A DNA stretch of 64,000 bases from Erysipelotrichaceae bacterium (lineage in GTDB: Bacteria; Bacillota_I; Bacilli_A; Erysipelotrichales; Erysipelotrichaceae). Both the position numbers and the translations under genes were made by a program. Of this stretch, positions 50,566-59,119 are shown piece by piece. The notes beneath the pieces were generated by a model. That model did no database searches. It saw only the letters and a program-made list of their open reading frames with translations, and was not told the origin of the DNA. The number at the start of each line of letters is the position of its first letter. Positions within the stretch are counted from its first letter, which is position 1. The DNA is taken from NCBI GenBank assembly GCA_017515475.1, contig JAFWFS010000005.1:1-64000 (forward strand). Reading direction: 5' to 3'.

Positions 50566-52029
50566 ATGGCAGACAAAGATTTTCTAAGTCAGTTCTCTGA
50601 CGCCAATAAACCCGAGAGTTTTAAAGAAGAAGAAAGAATACCGGTTGTTAAGGAAAAAAAGAAGGTCAATCCTTTGCTTCTTGGTATTGCCATAGCGCTT
50701 CTTTTAGCCATAGCCGTACTCCTGTATTTCCTCTTCCTGGCACCGAAGATTGCAGTTCCGGACTTTGTCGGCAAAAACAAGTCCGATGTTGCGGCGTGGG
50801 TCAGACAGCAGGGTATCGAAGCATCAGGTATCGTCTTTGATGAGACCTATGATTTCGATACCGAAGAAGGGACGGTTCTTTCTCAGAATGTCGCTGCCGG
50901 CAAGAAGGTCAAGAAGGATGTGAAGATGAATTTTGTTCTTTCTCTCGGTCCTGATCCGGATGAAGCGATCAGGGTTCCCGATCTTTCCGGTATGACGAAA
51001 TCCGAAGTTCAGGAATGGATCAGCAGAAACAAGCTCAGTAAGACGAAAGTCGTTACCGCATACAACGACAGCGTGGAAGAAGACGGAGTCATCAGTTATT
51101 CTTTCAGCGGCTGCGAGGAGGACAGTTTTACCAGAGCGTGCAGTCTAAAGATCAGTGTATCCAAAGGCCCTGCTCCGGCTGGAAAAGTGACGGTAGAGGA
51201 TTTTGAAAAGAAGCTTTATGAGACGGTTGAAGCCTGGGCGAAATCGAAGAAGATCGAGCTGAGCAAGTCCGAGACTTATTCAGATAAGGTAGAAGCCGGG
51301 TATGTCATTTCTCAGTCTATTGAATCAGGGAAAACCATCAACGAAGGCGATACTCTGCATGTGGTTGTTTCTTTAGGAAAAGCCATAAGCATACCGAATA
51401 TGTACGGCTGGACCAGAAAAGAAGTTGAAAACTGGTGCAGGAAAAACGGTGTCGCATATGATGATTCTGAAGAGGATTATGATACGACGAACGGTCTGTG
51501 TATCAAACAGTCCATTAATCCCGGAAGCATCGTAAAAGAAGGCGATATCATTTATTTCATTATTTCGAAAGGCGATCCGGATATCTCCGAATTCTACGGT
51601 ACCACCCTGGATGAGTTGAAGGCCTGGGTAGAAAAGATCAACATCGAAAGCGCAAGAGTAACGCTGAACAAGCCTGTCTACGATTTCAGCGACAGCGTTC
51701 CTGCCGGAAACATCATTTCCCTCAGCAAAAAGGTAAAGACCGGCGGAAGCATCGATGTCGTCATATCCAAAGGGAAAAACGTTTATCTGAATGATACTCT
51801 TTGGGACACGTTAAGAACTGATCCGCATTCTTTGAATGAAGAAGACGTCAGAAATCTATTCAACGCCAATCCGGACATCAGTTTTGTGTTCAGATATGAA
51901 AAGAACGAAAGCCTGGAAAACTCCGTTGTATTGAGTGCTTCCAGAAGCGACGGAAAACAGCTGGAGAACCACACGTATCTGCCGCAGAGCGAATCGATCG
52001 TCGTTGTCGTTAACGACAAAGGAGAATAA
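50566..52029 (+). CDS. membrane-anchored multi-PASTA protein (no kinase)
   Basis: The 487-residue protein has a cytoplasmic N-terminus (1-43), one membrane helix (about 44-66), and then about five PASTA-type repeats (starting near 69, 137, 207, 275 and 345). Repeat signs are VPDFVGKNKSDVAAWV, VPDLSGMTKSEVQEWI and IPNMYGWTRKEVENWC, each followed by a V-x-SQ-x-x-x-G-x-x-V-x-x-x-x-x-x-x-V-x-S pattern. A C-terminal domain (about 405-487) follows. PASTA repeats normally sit on Ser/Thr kinases or PBPs and bind muropeptides; here no kinase is fused. It is followed after six bases by an FtsX-like permease. ACAGGAGG precedes the ATG. Confidence 0.85.
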   Translation: MADKDFLSQFSDANKPESFKEEERIPVVKEKKKVNPLLLGIAIALLLAIAVLLYFLFLAPKIAVPDFVGKNKSDVAAWVRQQGIEASGIVFDETYDFDTEEGTVLSQNVAAGKKVKKDVKMNFVLSLGPDPDEAIRVPDLSGMTKSEVQEWISRNKLSKTKVVTAYNDSVEEDGVISYSFSGCEEDSFTRACSLKISVSKGPAPAGKVTVEDFEKKLYETVEAWAKSKKIELSKSETYSDKVEAGYVISQSIESGKTINEGDTLHVVVSLGKAISIPNMYGWTRKEVENWCRKNGVAYDDSEEDYDTTNGLCIKQSINPGSIVKEGDIIYFIISKGDPDISEFYGTTLDELKAWVEKINIESARVTLNKPVYDFSDSVPAGNIISLSKKVKTGGSIDVVISKGKNVYLNDTLWDTLRTDPHSLNEEDVRNLFNANPDISFVFRYEKNESLENSVVLSASRSDGKQLENHTYLPQSESIVVVVNDKGE

Positions 52030-52035
52030 AAGTCC

Positions 52036-53667
52036 ATGAACTTTATCAATAGGGCATTTAAAAACGTAAGCAGAAGGATGTCTAAGACGGTACTGCTGAT
52101 TCTGACATTCTTTCTGATCGGAAACCTCGTCATTATCGGTCTGGGCGTATCAAAGGCTTCCGAAAGCGCCAAAATACTGACCAGGCAGAAGATGAGGGCG
52201 GTCGTAACCTACGGTCTGGATTACAACAAGATCTGGCAGTATGCGGATACGATCGAGGATGAAGATGAACTGGAGGAATTCTACAACAATTACCCGAGAA
52301 TCAAGCTGGAAGAAGTGACTTCCTTTCTGCAAGACGAAAGAGTCAAGACAGCTAACACGGTCAACATCAACATGTGGTATGCCGACAGTCAGAATTCCCT
52401 GGATTTCGTTCATCTGGGCAACAGGGCGGAAGAAGATATCGATTCCAGCAGCGGCCAGTCCTGCTGGTACGACGATGTAACTAACGAGCAGATGTGCGAG
52501 ACCTACAAAAACCCTTATTTCCTGATCAAGAGCAACATGTTCCCGGACATGATCGAATTTGAAGACGGGGAATATCAGATCGTCAGCGGCAGATTCTATA
52601 CCCAGCAGGAGATCGACAACGGTTCGCTGGTCTGCCTGATTTCAGAAAACCTCGCTGCCCTAAACGGCGTGGGTGTCGGCGATTCCATCAGTCTGGCCGT
52701 CAACTATCTGGCAGGATACATGCAGCAGTTCGGTCTGACGGAAGAAGATCTGGAAAACCGTTTTGAAGTCATCGGCATTTTCTCCCACAGTCAGCCGATC
52801 ACTCCGGATGCGCCGAACTTCGACTACTGCTATCCGTACGAGAATCCTGACAACATGATTTTCATGCCTTCCACCACCATCTACATGGCTCAGCTGCCGA
52901 TGCAGCAGAAACAGTTCGACTATTATGCGGAAATGTACGGCGATGATGAGAACAACGAGTACTATCTAGATCCTGCCAACAGACCGAGTGAAGAAAACAT
53001 GGCATCCCAGATGAACATCAACGATGTCACGCTGCTTCTCAATGATCCGCTGGATGTCGATGATTTCGTAAGAGACTATCAGGGATCCTTGAGCCAGTTC
53101 GCTGCGCTCTCCGCAAACAACGAGGAATTCAACCGGCTGTCAAAGCCTCTGGATACCCTGAGCATGTATGCGAACTTCATCGTCTGGCTGGTGGTGATCA
53201 ATGCGATCGTCATCATTACTCTGGTAACGGCATTGACTCTTAAGACCAGAGAATACGAGATCGGCGTGTTGCTCTCCATCGGCGCTTCCAAGCTGAAAGT
53301 GATCGGACAGTTCTTTATCGAGCTGGCTATCGTAGCCGTTCTCGGATTCACGCTGTCAGTCGTCTCCGGAAGTCTGATTGCCAAGAGGATAGGCAATACC
53401 GTTCTGGAATACCAGATCGCTTCCAGCGAAGTATCGCAGGAAGAAGAGTATTACTATAATGGGCACGGTTTTGATCCATGGAATACCGACTACACGACAG
53501 ACATCTCCCTGGAAGACCTGGTTTCGGAATATGAAGTCAGGATCTCTCCACTGATTATCGGTGAGATCTATGTACTGGGTCTGGGAATTGTTCTGATTTC
53601 CGTCATCATTCCTTCCTTCATGATCATGCGCTACAATCCGAAGAAGATCCTGATGAATCAGAACTAG
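52036..53667 (+). CDS. ABC transporter permease, FtsX/MacB type
   Basis: The 543-residue protein has an N-terminal membrane helix (about 17-37), a long extracellular domain (about 40-375), then three membrane helices (about 380-402, 424-450 and 502-525). The FtsX-like signature reads LKTREYEIGVLLSIGASKLKVIGQFFIELAIVAVLGF. Such permeases usually work mechanically on extracytoplasmic partners. The preceding PASTA protein and following ATPase make a three-gene operon with gaps of six and nine bases. Signal or substrate is unknown. Confidence 0.87.
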   Translation: MNFINRAFKNVSRRMSKTVLLILTFFLIGNLVIIGLGVSKASESAKILTRQKMRAVVTYGLDYNKIWQYADTIEDEDELEEFYNNYPRIKLEEVTSFLQDERVKTANTVNINMWYADSQNSLDFVHLGNRAEEDIDSSSGQSCWYDDVTNEQMCETYKNPYFLIKSNMFPDMIEFEDGEYQIVSGRFYTQQEIDNGSLVCLISENLAALNGVGVGDSISLAVNYLAGYMQQFGLTEEDLENRFEVIGIFSHSQPITPDAPNFDYCYPYENPDNMIFMPSTTIYMAQLPMQQKQFDYYAEMYGDDENNEYYLDPANRPSEENMASQMNINDVTLLLNDPLDVDDFVRDYQGSLSQFAALSANNEEFNRLSKPLDTLSMYANFIVWLVVINAIVIITLVTALTLKTREYEIGVLLSIGASKLKVIGQFFIELAIVAVLGFTLSVVSGSLIAKRIGNTVLEYQIASSEVSQEEEYYYNGHGFDPWNTDYTTDISLEDLVSEYEVRISPLIIGEIYVLGLGIVLISVIIPSFMIMRYNPKKILMNQN

Positions 53668-53676
53668 GAGGATCAT

Positions 53677-54354
53677 ATGACAGAAATACTTAGACTAGAA
53701 AACATCAATTATTCCTATATCGACGGCGGATATGAAAGACAGATCCTGAAAGATCTGAGTTACTCGTTTGAAGCAGGAAAGTTCTATACCATTCTTGGTC
53801 CTTCCGGTTCAGGAAAGACTACGCTGCTGTCCCTGGTTGCCGGTCTGGATACCGCCAAGAGCGGAAAAATCTACTTCAACGGAAAAGACATCGACGAGAT
53901 CGGTCTGCACAAGTTCAGAAGGAATGCGATTTCCATCGTCTTCCAGCAGTTCAATCTGATATCCTATCTGACGGCTGTAGAAAACGTTATGCTGGCGATG
54001 TCGGAAACGGACAACGAAATACCGAAGGACAGAAAGAATGTCGCCTACAATCTGCTGGAACGTTTCGGTATCGTCAGATCCAAGGCAGACCGCATGGTCA
54101 ATCAGCTGTCCGGCGGTGAACAGCAGAGAGTTGCGATCGCCAGATCGCTGGCATCCAATGTCGATCTGATCTTCGCGGACGAACCGACAGGTAACCTGGA
54201 TACGGCAACCGAAAAGGAGATCATCTCCATCTTCAAGGAACTGGCCCACGACTTCGGAAAGACGATCATCGTCGTGACCCATTCCGATACCGTATCGGCA
54301 ATGTCCGACCAGAGAGTACTGCTGAAGGACGGCAAACTGACAAAGATAAAATAA
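53677..54354 (+). CDS. ABC transporter ATPase, LolD/MacB type
   Basis: The 225-residue ATPase has Walker A LGPSGSGKTTLLSL (about 40-53), Q-loop VFQQFNLISYLTAVENVMLA, signature LSGGEQQRVAIARSL, Walker B DLIFADEPTGNLD and switch His in VVTHSD. These match the LolD/FtsE/MacB group. It powers the preceding permease. AGGAGG precedes the ATG. A two-way terminator starts at its stop codon. Confidence 0.92.
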   Translation: MTEILRLENINYSYIDGGYERQILKDLSYSFEAGKFYTILGPSGSGKTTLLSLVAGLDTAKSGKIYFNGKDIDEIGLHKFRRNAISIVFQQFNLISYLTAVENVMLAMSETDNEIPKDRKNVAYNLLERFGIVRSKADRMVNQLSGGEQQRVAIARSLASNVDLIFADEPTGNLDTATEKEIISIFKELAHDFGKTIIVVTHSDTVSAMSDQRVLLKDGKLTKIK

Positions 54355-54382
54355 AAACCCGGAATCATCCGGGTTTTGTTTT
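54353..54382. terminator. two-way intrinsic terminator
   Basis: AAAACCCGG and CCGGGTTTT form a 9-bp stem around AATCAT. It lies between converging genes. Confidence 0.85.
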
Positions 54383-54396
54383 GAGCTGGAATTCAG

Positions 54397-54981
54397 TTAT
54401 TCTTCTGGCTTGTCTTCTTCAGCCTTAGCAGGTTCTTCCTCGTTCAAGATCTCTTCTGTCTTCAGAGCTTTCTTCAGGTTTTCTACACCCTTTTCAGCAA
54501 TGCTGACAGTCGTCGTCTTGGCCTTGTTGATGGCGGCCTTGACTTCAGGTTTCTCGAAGAATTCAGTGACTTTATCACCGATATCGCTCAGGAAATCGGC
54601 AGTCTTCTTGAAGGCATCGGATTCCTTGATCTTGTCGAATTCAGCCATGATGTCGTTTCCGAGATCTTCCAGAGTTCTGCCTTTTTCGTCAGGCTTCCTG
54701 GTCAGTTCAGCAATCTTGCCCTTGGTGAAATCAACTGCTTCCATGGATTTTGCCTTTACCTTATCAAGGAATTCATCCAGTTTTTCATCTTCCTGAACAT
54801 CGTTGATAATTCCCTTTACTTTTTCTATTGAAGACCTGATGGCTTCTTCCGTCTTTTCAACGAGAGCCTTTGCCTTTACCTTACCTTCATCGTCCAGCTT
54901 CTCAACTTTTTCAGCCAGATCGTCCTCAAGTTCCTTAACCTGAGATTCCATCTCTTTTACAGTATCATCAAATTTCTGCAT
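54397..54981 (-). CDS. all-helical, charged repeat-like protein, unknown
   Basis: The 194-residue protein is almost all amphipathic helix, rich in Lys and Glu with regular heptad- or 11-mer-like spacing (EMESQVKELEDDLAEKVEKLDDEGKVKAKALVE). It ends with an acidic Glu/Pro/Lys tail. It has no signal peptide or membrane helix and no recognised domain. It resembles phasin- or apolipoprotein-like proteins that coat surfaces, though this is only a likeness of composition. AAGGAGG precedes the ATG. Confidence 0.7.
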   Translation of the reverse strand: MQKFDDTVKEMESQVKELEDDLAEKVEKLDDEGKVKAKALVEKTEEAIRSSIEKVKGIINDVQEDEKLDEFLDKVKAKSMEAVDFTKGKIAELTRKPDEKGRTLEDLGNDIMAEFDKIKESDAFKKTADFLSDIGDKVTEFFEKPEVKAAINKAKTTTVSIAEKGVENLKKALKTEEILNEEEPAKAEEDKPEE

Positions 54982-55076
54982 ATGATATACCTCCTTATAA
55001 ATCTATTATATAAGAATTCGTGAAAACAATGTGAATTATGAAATAATTTAGCACTCGTTTAGTAATCATATAATGA

Positions 55077-55082
55077 TATAAT
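55077..55082 (+). promoter_or_regulatory. -10 box ten bases before the XpaC-like gene
   Basis: TATAAT with a ten-base T-rich spacer to ATG 55093 and no SD. Confidence 0.55.
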
Positions 55083-55092
55083 AGATTTTGTT

Positions 55093-56061
55093 ATGAGAAG
55101 AAGAGGCGGAATCGGAATTTTCGGATTTATCATTATCATGTCTATTCTGGATGCTTTCTTTGAAAGCGGAGGCATGCTGATTTTCGGTCTGATCGTTCCT
55201 GTAGTATTTACTGGATTGTTTATTTACGGGATAGCCAAGTTCCTTAGCTACGTATTTGGTGAGGGACAGACAAACAGGAGGAGTTCCAACGTTTACACCA
55301 ACAGGTCTACGAGCTATGTGAAGAATGCCCGGAATGCGCAGATCGACAAGGTTCTTGCGGAATATTTTGAAAACAATGTTTCTCTGGTGCTGTTCGACGA
55401 TGTATCGATCAGCACACAGAACGGCGTATATACGACGGTGGACAATCTCTATGTCAACTACAAGGAAGAGAAGATCTGTCAGCTGAAGGAGTTCAAGAGC
55501 TACTATCCGGGCGCCTACGAAAAAATCATCAATTCTCTGGCACAGCTGACCAAAAAGTCAGTGAAACAGAACGAGAAGAAAAAGAAGAAAGACAAGGAAG
55601 AGAAGAAGGAAGAAGTCAAGGAAACAAAGAAGGATTCCTTCTCCGATGCGGATAAGTACATCGATCAGATCAACTCTTTGAATCGCGATCTGATCAACGA
55701 AGAAGTTACCAACGGTCTGTACCAGACCTGTGACCTCCTGAAACAGATCGATATCGTCGATAGAGAAGACGGTACGGTCGATCCGAAGCTGAACAAGCTG
55801 TATGAATATTATCTGCCTATCCTGACAGGTATTCTGGAGGACTACAAGCGCCTTTCCGCTTCTCCGATTAAAGGCGATGAATTCAAGAAATGCGAGACGC
55901 AGCTGGTCAAGACGATCAAGCTGATCAACGAGGCATTGAAGACGATCTACAATTCGATGCACGAGAGCGACTATATGAATCTCAATGCCAATATCAATAC
56001 CCTGCAGTCGTTGCTGAAGCAGGACGGTTTCGGCTCTACGCCGTTTAAGGAGGACAAGTGA
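55093..56061 (+). CDS. XpaC-like membrane protein
   Basis: The 322-residue protein has an Arg/Gly start, two membrane helices (about 6-22 and 28-50), a predicted soluble domain, a highly charged Lys/Glu linker (about 155-180), and a C-terminal helical domain (about 185-310: INSLNRDLINEEVTNGLYQTCDLLKQIDIVD and KLNKLYEYYLPILTGILEDYKRL). The C-terminal part recalls XpaC (5-bromo-4-chloroindolyl phosphate hydrolysis family) proteins, which are often next to TelA. Here the next genes are a small helical protein and a tandem AAA+ ATPase, overlapping by one base. Molecular role is unknown. Confidence 0.65.
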   Translation: MRRRGGIGIFGFIIIMSILDAFFESGGMLIFGLIVPVVFTGLFIYGIAKFLSYVFGEGQTNRRSSNVYTNRSTSYVKNARNAQIDKVLAEYFENNVSLVLFDDVSISTQNGVYTTVDNLYVNYKEEKICQLKEFKSYYPGAYEKIINSLAQLTKKSVKQNEKKKKKDKEEKKEEVKETKKDSFSDADKYIDQINSLNRDLINEEVTNGLYQTCDLLKQIDIVDREDGTVDPKLNKLYEYYLPILTGILEDYKRLSASPIKGDEFKKCETQLVKTIKLINEALKTIYNSMHESDYMNLNANINTLQSLLKQDGFGSTPFKEDK

Positions 56062-56570
56062 TGGCAGACAAAAGCATTGACATGTTTAAGCTTGTTGAGG
56101 AAGTAGAGAAGCAGAAGGCGATGGACATCGATGCCATTTTCTCTGACCTGGATTCCGTTAAGAACGAAGAAGTCACCACAGTCAAAAAGAAGGTCTATGC
56201 TTCGGATACGAATACAACGGCAACCGTCAGCAAGCCGCGTATTCCGGATCAGATCGGTTCCTTCGAAACCCGTTTTGAAGCGTTCAGAGGCGTCATTGAG
56301 CATGTCTACTACGGTGTAAGCAATGTGAACGTCTACGTCGAAGGACACCGCGATGCTCTGGAGAAATACTACAAGGATGCCTACAACAATTCCAAGGATC
56401 TCTATGTCATAGAAGCCAGAGTCAACGACGAGATCAACCGTTACGGTACGCATTCTCAGCTTTATGAGAAAGGCTACTATGATGGACTCTTCTATGTGCT
56501 GAAGGCTCTGAAACGTTCCAAGGAACTGCTGATGACCAAGCTGAACAGCGAGATTAACAGGAACCTCTAA
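56061..56570 (+). CDS. helical protein in the XpaC/AAA+ operon, unknown
   Basis: The 169-residue protein starts at ATG 56061 within TGATG, after AAGGAGG. The N-terminal 75 residues are charged and likely flexible. The rest is helical (FETRFEAFRGVIEHVYYGV, YVEGHRDALEKYYKDAYNNSKDLYVIEARVNDEINRYG). I recognise no family. Tight coupling on both sides (1-base overlap before, one base after) suggests it acts with the XpaC-like protein and the AAA+ ATPase, perhaps as adaptor. Confidence 0.6.
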   Translation: MADKSIDMFKLVEEVEKQKAMDIDAIFSDLDSVKNEEVTTVKKKVYASDTNTTATVSKPRIPDQIGSFETRFEAFRGVIEHVYYGVSNVNVYVEGHRDALEKYYKDAYNNSKDLYVIEARVNDEINRYGTHSQLYEKGYYDGLFYVLKALKRSKELLMTKLNSEINRNL

Positions 56571-56571
56571 T

Positions 56572-58560
56572 ATGAACAAGCACGAAGAAAAAGAAAAAAT
56601 GATGGATGAGCTTTTCTCTAAAAAGAGAAGCTTTTCAAATATCTACAACGATTCCATGGATATTCTGAAAGATACAGAAAGCGAACTGAACAAGATCCTG
56701 GCGCAGAATCAGAAAGACATCGAAGAACTGACGAAGAAGTTCAACTATTCGGATGATGACCTGAAGAGGCTGAAGGCGGATATCGAAAAGGATTTCAACA
56801 TCTCTATCGACACGCCGGAAACGGTCGTGCTAGGAAAGGCCTCCAAGGAAGTGTTCGACAATATCTACAAGGATCTTTCCGATAAGGTCATCGGTCAGGA
56901 TGAAGCCTGCAAGGCATTTACGACAGCCTTCAGAAGACCTTATGTCGTAGGTTCCGATCCGAAGAAGATCCGTAACAGCGTCATTCTTTACGGAAGCAAC
57001 GGTACAGGAAGATATCAGATGGTTACCGAGATGGGCCAGCTGCTGAAACAGTACGGCTTAAGCGTATCCTCCGAAGTCTACGTTCTGGATATGTCCAGAT
57101 ATCAGTCCACTTCGCAGGAAGTTCTCTTCCTGCAGGATATCTATGTAGCTCTGACCGGAAAGAATCCGATCATTCTGGTGGAAAGATTCGAGGAGGCGTC
57201 TCCTGTATTCAACAGAATGCTTGCGGAACTTGTTCTGGAAGGGACCTGCGTCTTAAGCAAGCGTTATACGCTGAAAAACAATCAGCTCATAGAGGCAACC
57301 AATACTTTGACAGGCGATGTCATCGACCGCCTGAACGGCAACGATAAGATCCTGGTCTTTGTCTCGGAAAAGAATCCGACCAAGATCATGGACATCTTCG
57401 GAAAGTCGTTCATCGACAAGATCGACGACAAGGTCCAGACCAAGAAACTCGATGAAGAAGCGCTGGCGATCATCATCGATCAGCTGGTTGAATCTCTGGA
57501 AAACCGATGCAAGAATCAGCTGGAGATCGATCTCAAGGCAGACAGGTCGATTCATGAATACCTGCGATCGATCTATGAACCGAACGACGGCAAGGATTCC
57601 ATCTCGCCGATGGTGCAGAAGATCTACAACGAGATGGTGGATGTCGCACTGAAATACGATGATCTTAACAGCGCACAGATCCGTTATGAGGATGGCGTTA
57701 AGGTTACCTTCAACGATGTTACGCTGGATCTGGATGTCATAGATGACGCCAAGGCGGAAAGAGAAGAGATTCAGAAGGAACTCGATGAGATCGTCGGTCT
57801 GGACTTCGTAAAGAACTATCTGCTTTCACTGGAAAATCTGATCAAGATCAATCAGATCCGTAAACAGAAAGGCCTCAAGACCAACGAGATCTCGAAACAT
57901 ATGATCTTTACCGGCAACCCCGGTACAGGTAAGACCACCATTGCCAGACTGGTATCGAGAATGATGAAAGCCTGCGGTATTCTGAAACAGGGTCAGCTGG
58001 TGGAAGTGACCAGAGCGGATCTGGTCGGCAAGTATGTCGGCCACACTGCTCCGTTGACGATGTCGGTCATTCAGTCGGCTCTGGGCGGCGTTCTGTTCAT
58101 CGACGAAGCCTATTCGCTTTACAGAGGAAAGGACGACTCCTTCGGTCTGGAAGCCATCGATACCCTGGTCAAGGCCATGGAAGACCACCGTGACGATCTG
58201 ATCGTCATCCTGGCCGGATATACAAAGGAAATGAAGGAATTCCTGGAAGCGAATTCAGGTCTGAAATCGAGATTTGCGAACATCATCGAATTCTCCGACT
58301 ATACGGGCGAAGAACTGATGCTGATTGCGAAATCGATTGCCAAGAGCAAGGACTACGTGATTGCCGAGGATGCCTTAAGACCTCTGCAGGATTACTTCAC
58401 GATCATTCAGGCTAAAGGCGATCCGAACTCAGGCAATGGCCGTCTGGCCAGAAACCTGGTCGAAGATGCGATCCTGAATCAGTCCAAGAGACTGCTGGAG
58501 CATCCTGATGATCAGATGAACCTACTGGAAAGAGTAGACTTCAATTTAGGAGAAAAATAA
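56572..58560 (+). CDS. tandem AAA+ ATPase, second module SpoVK/CbbX-like
   Basis: The 662-residue protein has a coiled N-terminus (1-95) and two AAA+ modules. The first (about 100-340) starts with DKVIGQDEACKAF but has GSNGTGR where Walker A should have GK(T/S), and ILVERF where Walker B should have DE, so it is probably inactive. The second (about 400-640) is intact and CbbX/SpoVK-like: GNPGTGKTTIARLVSRMM, ADLVGKYVGHTA (pore loop), GVLFIDEAYSLY, ILAGYTKEMKEF and NPGLKSRF-like SGLKSRF. CbbX-type motors pull on target proteins. Here the targets may be the two operon partners or an envelope protein. Confidence 0.8.
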   Translation: MNKHEEKEKMMDELFSKKRSFSNIYNDSMDILKDTESELNKILAQNQKDIEELTKKFNYSDDDLKRLKADIEKDFNISIDTPETVVLGKASKEVFDNIYKDLSDKVIGQDEACKAFTTAFRRPYVVGSDPKKIRNSVILYGSNGTGRYQMVTEMGQLLKQYGLSVSSEVYVLDMSRYQSTSQEVLFLQDIYVALTGKNPIILVERFEEASPVFNRMLAELVLEGTCVLSKRYTLKNNQLIEATNTLTGDVIDRLNGNDKILVFVSEKNPTKIMDIFGKSFIDKIDDKVQTKKLDEEALAIIIDQLVESLENRCKNQLEIDLKADRSIHEYLRSIYEPNDGKDSISPMVQKIYNEMVDVALKYDDLNSAQIRYEDGVKVTFNDVTLDLDVIDDAKAEREEIQKELDEIVGLDFVKNYLLSLENLIKINQIRKQKGLKTNEISKHMIFTGNPGTGKTTIARLVSRMMKACGILKQGQLVEVTRADLVGKYVGHTAPLTMSVIQSALGGVLFIDEAYSLYRGKDDSFGLEAIDTLVKAMEDHRDDLIVILAGYTKEMKEFLEANSGLKSRFANIIEFSDYTGEELMLIAKSIAKSKDYVIAEDALRPLQDYFTIIQAKGDPNSGNGRLARNLVEDAILNQSKRLLEHPDDQMNLLERVDFNLGEK

Positions 58561-58594
58561 AAAAAGAACTGTTTCCCAACAGTTCTTTTCTTTC
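58561..58594. terminator. two-way intrinsic terminator
   Basis: AAAAGAACTGTT and AACAGTTCTTTT form a 12-bp stem with a TCCC loop between converging genes. Confidence 0.85.
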
Positions 58595-58608
58595 ATGATA
58601 ATGATCTT

Positions 58609-58983
58609 TTAGTCTTTCTTTGTTTCTACAGGTGAAACAGAATTCTTCTTGACGGATTCGATGCCGTTCTTCGCGGCTGCCTTTGAGTTGTAGCCTTCTG
58701 AACGTCCAACTGCCTGTCCGTTACCTGCGACAAGTCTGAAGTAGAATTTCTCATCCTTTCCCTGATAGAGCTGGAACTTAGGATTTCTTTCCTTTACGAT
58801 TTTTTCAACAGTCTGGTCTTCGACAGGAGCGATGTCCGCATTCTTGGTGATGGAGGCAATGCCTTTCAGGGCGCCTTTTCTTGCCTTGTACATCTGTGAA
58901 TGAAGGATCGGTTCATTGTTTCCCGCCAGCAGGTTGAAATAATAACTTCCCTTGTCATTGACCTCAATAAGATACTTTCCCAT
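58609..58983 (-). CDS. YegP-like protein with two DUF1508 repeats
   Basis: The 124-residue protein has two DUF1508 units: GKYLIEVNDKGSYYFNLLAGNNEPILHS (about 2-50) and NPKFQLYQGKDEKFYFRLVAGNGQAVGRSEGYNSKAAAKNGIESVK (about 67-112). These small beta-rich proteins are of unknown function and often stress-linked. AGGAGGAAA precedes the ATG. The Lys/Asp tail is short. Confidence 0.85.
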   Translation of the reverse strand: MGKYLIEVNDKGSYYFNLLAGNNEPILHSQMYKARKGALKGIASITKNADIAPVEDQTVEKIVKERNPKFQLYQGKDEKFYFRLVAGNGQAVGRSEGYNSKAAAKNGIESVKKNSVSPVETKKD

Positions 58984-59119
58984 AGTTTTCCTCCTATATT
59001 ATGTTTATATGAAATATTCCTATTATCATTTTAAAATGTATCCAGTACTTTTTTCAAGTACGGCATCCTGTTTGCGTTTGTTTTTCGCAATACTTGTTAA
59101 ATTATATTAAAATGGATGT

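Noticed and set aside
50566-52029. PASTA protein as a truncated Ser/Thr kinase
   Set aside because: The cytoplasmic part is only 43 residues with a good RBS and ATG, and no kinase remnant is seen upstream.
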